From Sordaria brevicollis (Eukaryota; Ascomycota; Sordariomycetes; Sordariales; Sordariaceae): 64,000 bases of DNA. Of this stretch, positions 60,245 through 64,000 are shown in pieces. The stretch is taken from contig JAUTDP010000001.1 of assembly GCA_033439795.1 (NCBI GenBank), positions 5,208,001 through 5,272,000 on the forward strand, written 5' to 3'. The notes beneath the pieces were generated by a model that ran no database searches, was not told the DNA's origin, and saw nothing but the letters and a program-made list of their open reading frames with translations. Position 1 is the first letter of the stretch; each line of letters opens with the position of its first letter. Made by a program: the position numbers and the translations under genes.

Positions 60245-61693
60245 GTTGTCGAGGAGTGATAATTCTAAGACACGGGAGATATGGGTGGTATATTGTCTTC
60301 CTGTGGCTTGTCAAGCCTCTAAATGACCTTTAGCTTCGGCATCGGCATCATTTGTCGCAGTCGAGTTCAGGTGGTGATCTCCGGTCTGGCTTGTTAGTGG
60401 TATATGAAGTTGTTCCTTCCAGCTTTCCTAGCGCCACAGACCGGCATCTCTCGTGTATCCATGTGACATCAATGTCAGTCGGTGTGAACTTTGGAACAGC
60501 CACGATACCGGCGGGTTGTTGTCCAGTGAAGCAATGGCAGACGAGGGCCGGCTGAAAGGGTCGTGACTCAGCAGATTGGGACAGCATCGCCCACTTTCCA
60601 CTTTCAACCACCAGCATGTTCGCTAACGTGCGAGAACCGCCGAGGCCTTGTCAAGATATTAACCGGTCAGGAAGTTCAATCAGAGATTGAGCTGTTAATC
60701 TCATGGTGGCGATGGTCTTCTCAGAGATCATCCTGCCTAGTTGTGCCCAAGGGACGGAACACCTGCAAAGACGAGCTCATGTGTGATCTGTAATGGAAGC
60801 AGTATGTTCCTAGAGACTCGTTTCCAACGTGGCGGCTATCAGTCCAGGCAGCGCGGATTGGATAGTCTAGCGCAGCCAAACGCTCAGTTGGACCAACAAT
60901 AGTATCTCGAAGTCGATTGCAGACTCGCGGGCCGATTGACTGATGTCAGGGTACAATATACGGGCTATAGTCCCCGCCTAATAGCGGTCATGGTAATTCT
61001 TTTATTTAATCAAGACTTCAAACCGGAAGAATGGATGTTGATATTTCCCGGCACCATGTTGCATTCGCCAATGGGAGGATGTTCATCACTCGATGGCAAC
61101 TTCTTCGCTGGACGCGGGGGCTATCTTTGTGAGCGGAAGAATGCGAGGCAGCAAGGTTGAGCAGAGCGCCTAGAAGTCAGTGTAGTTTGCATAGCAACCA
61201 TGTTAACAGTCGGCAGTTGATGTCAAAACACCAACCCCTCCTCATAGATGCATTATCTCCATCATCTGTAGTATCGTGGCCGCTTCCAACGGGCTTGGCC
61301 ATTGAAGTTGGATGGCAGCAGCGGCGGGAAAGGGATCCGCAGCACTTTGTTGACTGGCAATGATCGTCGTGTTCTCAACCAGAGCCCCTTTTGATGGCCC
61401 GGCACATGGTACGGCTGCGGGTAGTATGGAGTAAATGAACAGAGCCATGGGAAGGAAATGAAGACAAATGAAGCCAGGCAAATCTTGCAGGATAAAGCTT
61501 CATGCCTCCCTCGAAACCGAAGTGTTACCCGGTTTTCCTGAAGTATTCTCTCAGACAAAATTCCAGTGTCCGCCCGCCCTCATTGTCTGTTTCAAAAGCC
61601 ATCCAACACCGGAGGAGAGATTTCTGAAAACAAGCACTTGCTTCACCACGACAACAACGGTACCTTGACTGAGCCCGATAATAACAAGACAAG
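60245..61693. other. Intergenic, 1.45 kb
   Basis: This lies between the dienelactone hydrolase stop and the DUF1996 start, both on the plus strand. Open frames are short and overlapping on both strands, without domains. No gene was seen. Confidence 0.5.
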
Positions 61694-62908
61694 ATGCACT
61701 GGAGTTCACTTACCGCGCTCGCGCTTGTGGCGCCGTCGACAGCGTTGATCCGGTTCGGCTGCTCCCAGCTCACAGTCCAGCGGGTAGATCCGCTCGTCAA
61801 CCCCGGACTTTCGCCCTCCCCCCATCTTCACCAGATCATCGGTGGCGTAAGGCTTTACCTCTTTCTGTTGACGATCCATGGCTCAGTGACTGACAGTCCT
61901 CTAGAATGCTTTCAACATCTCCATGGATCCCAAGGAAGACATTGGAGAGAAGGCCACATGCACAACCTGCCAGTTCTCAGAGGATTTCTCCAACTACTGG
62001 ACCGCCGTGCTTTTCTTCCGTGCCCGCAATGGCTCCTACCACAGGGTCCCGCAGATTCCCAACATCGGCTTCGAGGGTTCCAACGGAGGGATGACCGTGT
62101 ACTATATGCAGGATGGGCTGGCCAACTACCAGCAGACCTCCAAGGTGACTGCTTTCAAGCAAGGCTTCCGCATGCTCGTCGGCGAAGCCTCCTACCGAAG
62201 CAAGCAGCAGGCTACCCGGTTCCGGCAGCTCACATACACATGTCTCCAAGACCTTGGCACCCGGTTCCCTGAGTCCATGAACTTTCCAACCAAGCCGTGC
62301 CCGGCTGGAATCATGGCCAACGTGAGGTTCCCAACCTGCTGGGATGGAAAGAACCTCGACACTCCGGATCACATGAGCCACATGGCGTATCCCGAGTCCG
62401 GAACCTTTGAGAGCGGTGGACCTTGCCCGGCTAGCCATCCCGTGCGGGTACCTCAGTTGATGTATGAGACGATCTGGGACACCAGCATGTTTAACGACAA
62501 GGACCTTTGGCCTGAGGACGGCAGCCAGCCTTTTGTTTGGTCTATGGGCGATCAGTAAGCTGTCATCACAAAACAATGTTGGGAGATGGAGGTCATTGCT
62601 AATGATGATGAACAGTACCGGCTTCGGATCCCACGGTGACTATGTCTTTGGCTGGAAGGGCGATTCCCTGCAGCGGGCCATGGACTCGGCGTGCTATGTC
62701 AACTGCCCAACTCTGAAGACGCAGAGCGTGTCGGCGATGAACAAGTGCAAGTACAACGAGGTTCTGGTGGATGAGCCGATTGACGGATGTAAGTCTGCCA
62801 TATGGTATCTTCTGGTCGTTGATGTGTAACATGCGCTGATATGAGTGACCTATTTTAGGGCTCGATTCCATTCCCGGAAACCCAATGGTGGGGATGGAGA
62901 AGAAGTAG
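61694..62908 (+). CDS. Secreted DUF1996-domain protein
   Basis: Four exons: 61694-61846, 61905-62554, 62616-62788 and 62859-62908. Introns of 58, 61 and 70 bp use GT...AG and all joins keep frame, giving 341 residues. An N-terminal signal peptide (MHWSSLTALALVAPSTA) is followed by the DUF1996 opening (TVQRVDPLVNPG, then HLHQIIGG joined to NAFNI across intron 1). Family marks follow: CTTCQFSEDFSNYWTA, GGMTVYYMQ, CPAGIMANVRFPTCWDGKNLD, HMSHMAYP and GSHGDYVFGW. DUF1996 proteins are secreted fungal proteins of unknown biochemical role, often induced during plant biomass growth. Length is typical for the single-domain form; no WSC or cellulose-binding tail is present. Confidence 0.94.
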
Positions 62909-64000
62909 ACCCCCACAAGGTCATATCTATGAAGATAGTGGTGAAACCAAAGTAGACCGAGGCGAAGTGGGTTGGAGTGATATCGATAGAGAGCGTGATA
63001 AGATTGATGGTGTTTTTGTGTTCCTGTAACTTAGAGGTCAGGTCAAATATAGGATGATGTATGGTGCACCTTTTTGGGCATTGCTGCGTTGGATGACGAC
63101 CATTTTGATGAGTGGTCCTGCTGTGTTTGTAACAAAAAGCCTCGATCCAAATAACAATGTCCCCGAGTTAAGCGTAGATGACATCAGGTTGGATGCAGTG
63201 TTGTGCTGTCAGGTACGGATTTTGGGCATCGTCGGCGAGATGAAAGTCAAAAAGACCGAGATGCGGTCTAGATGGTTCTGTCGTCATTGTCTTTCGCTCA
63301 CCTCCTTTTGTCGACCGGCTTCCCGTTGTCTCTCCACATCGTACGTGGGTGTGTAACCAGACAGCTCGCGACGAAGAGGACCACAGGGCCGCCACCTCGG
63401 CTACATCAGCAGCCCCAGCCTAGGTCTGTGTATCGTGGCCGATATCGTGGATGGCCAGATCACCCAGCCGCGGCCAGCATAGTCGTATACGCGAGAAAGG
63501 CGTCCATTCATTCTATTCGGGTTCCACGATGCTTCGGTGCTTGATGTGGCACAGCCGCCCTGGATCGCCTGGCTGCTTTTGGTCCTGCACGCAATGGCAT
63601 GGGGGCATCGTGGCATGGTATGGCTGAGTGGCAGGTTGGTTTCCCGAGAGGTGGCCGACGACGGGAGGGTCGGAGACAGCCCAATTGACGATTGCCGTGA
63701 GGTTGGGTAAGTACGGTTACCTCCGAAAGGCAATTGACAAAAATAGGTGAGACTGGTGACGGCGACGACGATGGCTCCGGATGTTTGCATGGACAATTGT
63801 CGATGCCGACGGGTAGACCGGCAGCTCCCAGCCGTCCATCATGACGGGACGTTGAAGTGTTGTGGTTTGTGGTTCGTTTGTGGTTGGGGAAGAAATGGAG
63901 GCAGGCTGTCCTAGCGCGGGGTGCGGATGTAGATCTTCCTGGGCTGTACAGGATATGACTAGATAAGGACCGAACGGATATATGACTCTCAATATTTTAT
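62909..64000. other. Intergenic to window end
   Basis: Open frames on both strands are short and without domains; a 131-codon minus-strand frame at 63401-63796 is not convincing. No gene was seen. Confidence 0.45.

Noticed and set aside
1..64000. Secondary-metabolite cluster linking the FAD oxidase, SDR and FAD oxidoreductase
   Set aside because: No polyketide synthase, peptide synthetase, terpene cyclase or pathway regulator was seen, and the oxidoreductases are spread over more than 30 kb.

Overview
The window looks like nuclear DNA of a filamentous ascomycete close to Neurospora (Sordariales). Genes have short introns of about 56-100 bp with GTAAGT-type donors. The two very AT-rich blocks show dense C-to-T and G-to-A decay, mostly CpA to TpA, which is the signature of repeat-induced point mutation (RIP). 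The species call is inference from RIP style, gene structure and intron-bearing tRNA genes; I could not run a search.

Layout. 1-800: 5' part of a secreted FAD-linked (berberine-bridge-like) oxidase, minus strand, running off the window. 3365-6550: secreted GH2 beta-mannosidase (4 exons, minus). 7222-8208: calcineurin-like phosphoesterase (minus). 9155-10132: mitochondrial-type SDR reductase with a poly-Ser tract (minus). 11186-11279: tRNA-like gene with an irregular anticodon arm. 11959-14334: F-box/ankyrin protein (minus). 16700-28344: RIP-degraded block read here as one Mutator-like DNA transposon (MULE) with 34-35 bp terminal inverted repeats; it is interrupted by a GC-normal solo LTR (18056-18291) and a complete chromovirus-type Ty3/gypsy element (19248-26486, plus). 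28497-30257: a second F-box/ankyrin gene (minus). 31172-33046: FAD-dependent oxidoreductase (3 exons, minus). 33853-33938: tRNA-Gln(TTG) with a 14-nt intron. 34237-36146: disordered Lys/His/Gly-rich protein (3 exons, minus). 36996-38006 (minus) and 40093-41199 (plus): divergent RRM-type paralogues, followed by three progressively shorter 3' fragments of the same gene (41979-43240). About 44108-58774: RIP-degraded Helitron (plus) with a 3' hairpin and CTAG end, split by a second chromovirus (45865-53657, minus). 59420-60244: dienelactone-hydrolase-family protein (plus). 61694-62908: secreted DUF1996 protein (4 exons, plus).

How it fits together. The gene-rich parts are unlinked housekeeping or secretory functions (plant-polysaccharide breakdown, oxidoreductases, a phosphoesterase), not an evident biosynthetic cluster. 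The structure of most interest is the mobile-element architecture. Each AT-rich island is a DNA transposon (MULE or Helitron) that later received a gypsy element, with 5-bp target-site duplications still readable, so the insertion order can be read. The two islands enclose about 16 kb of genes, including a small local gene family (the RRM paralogues) that appears to be shedding partial copies next to the Helitron edge.
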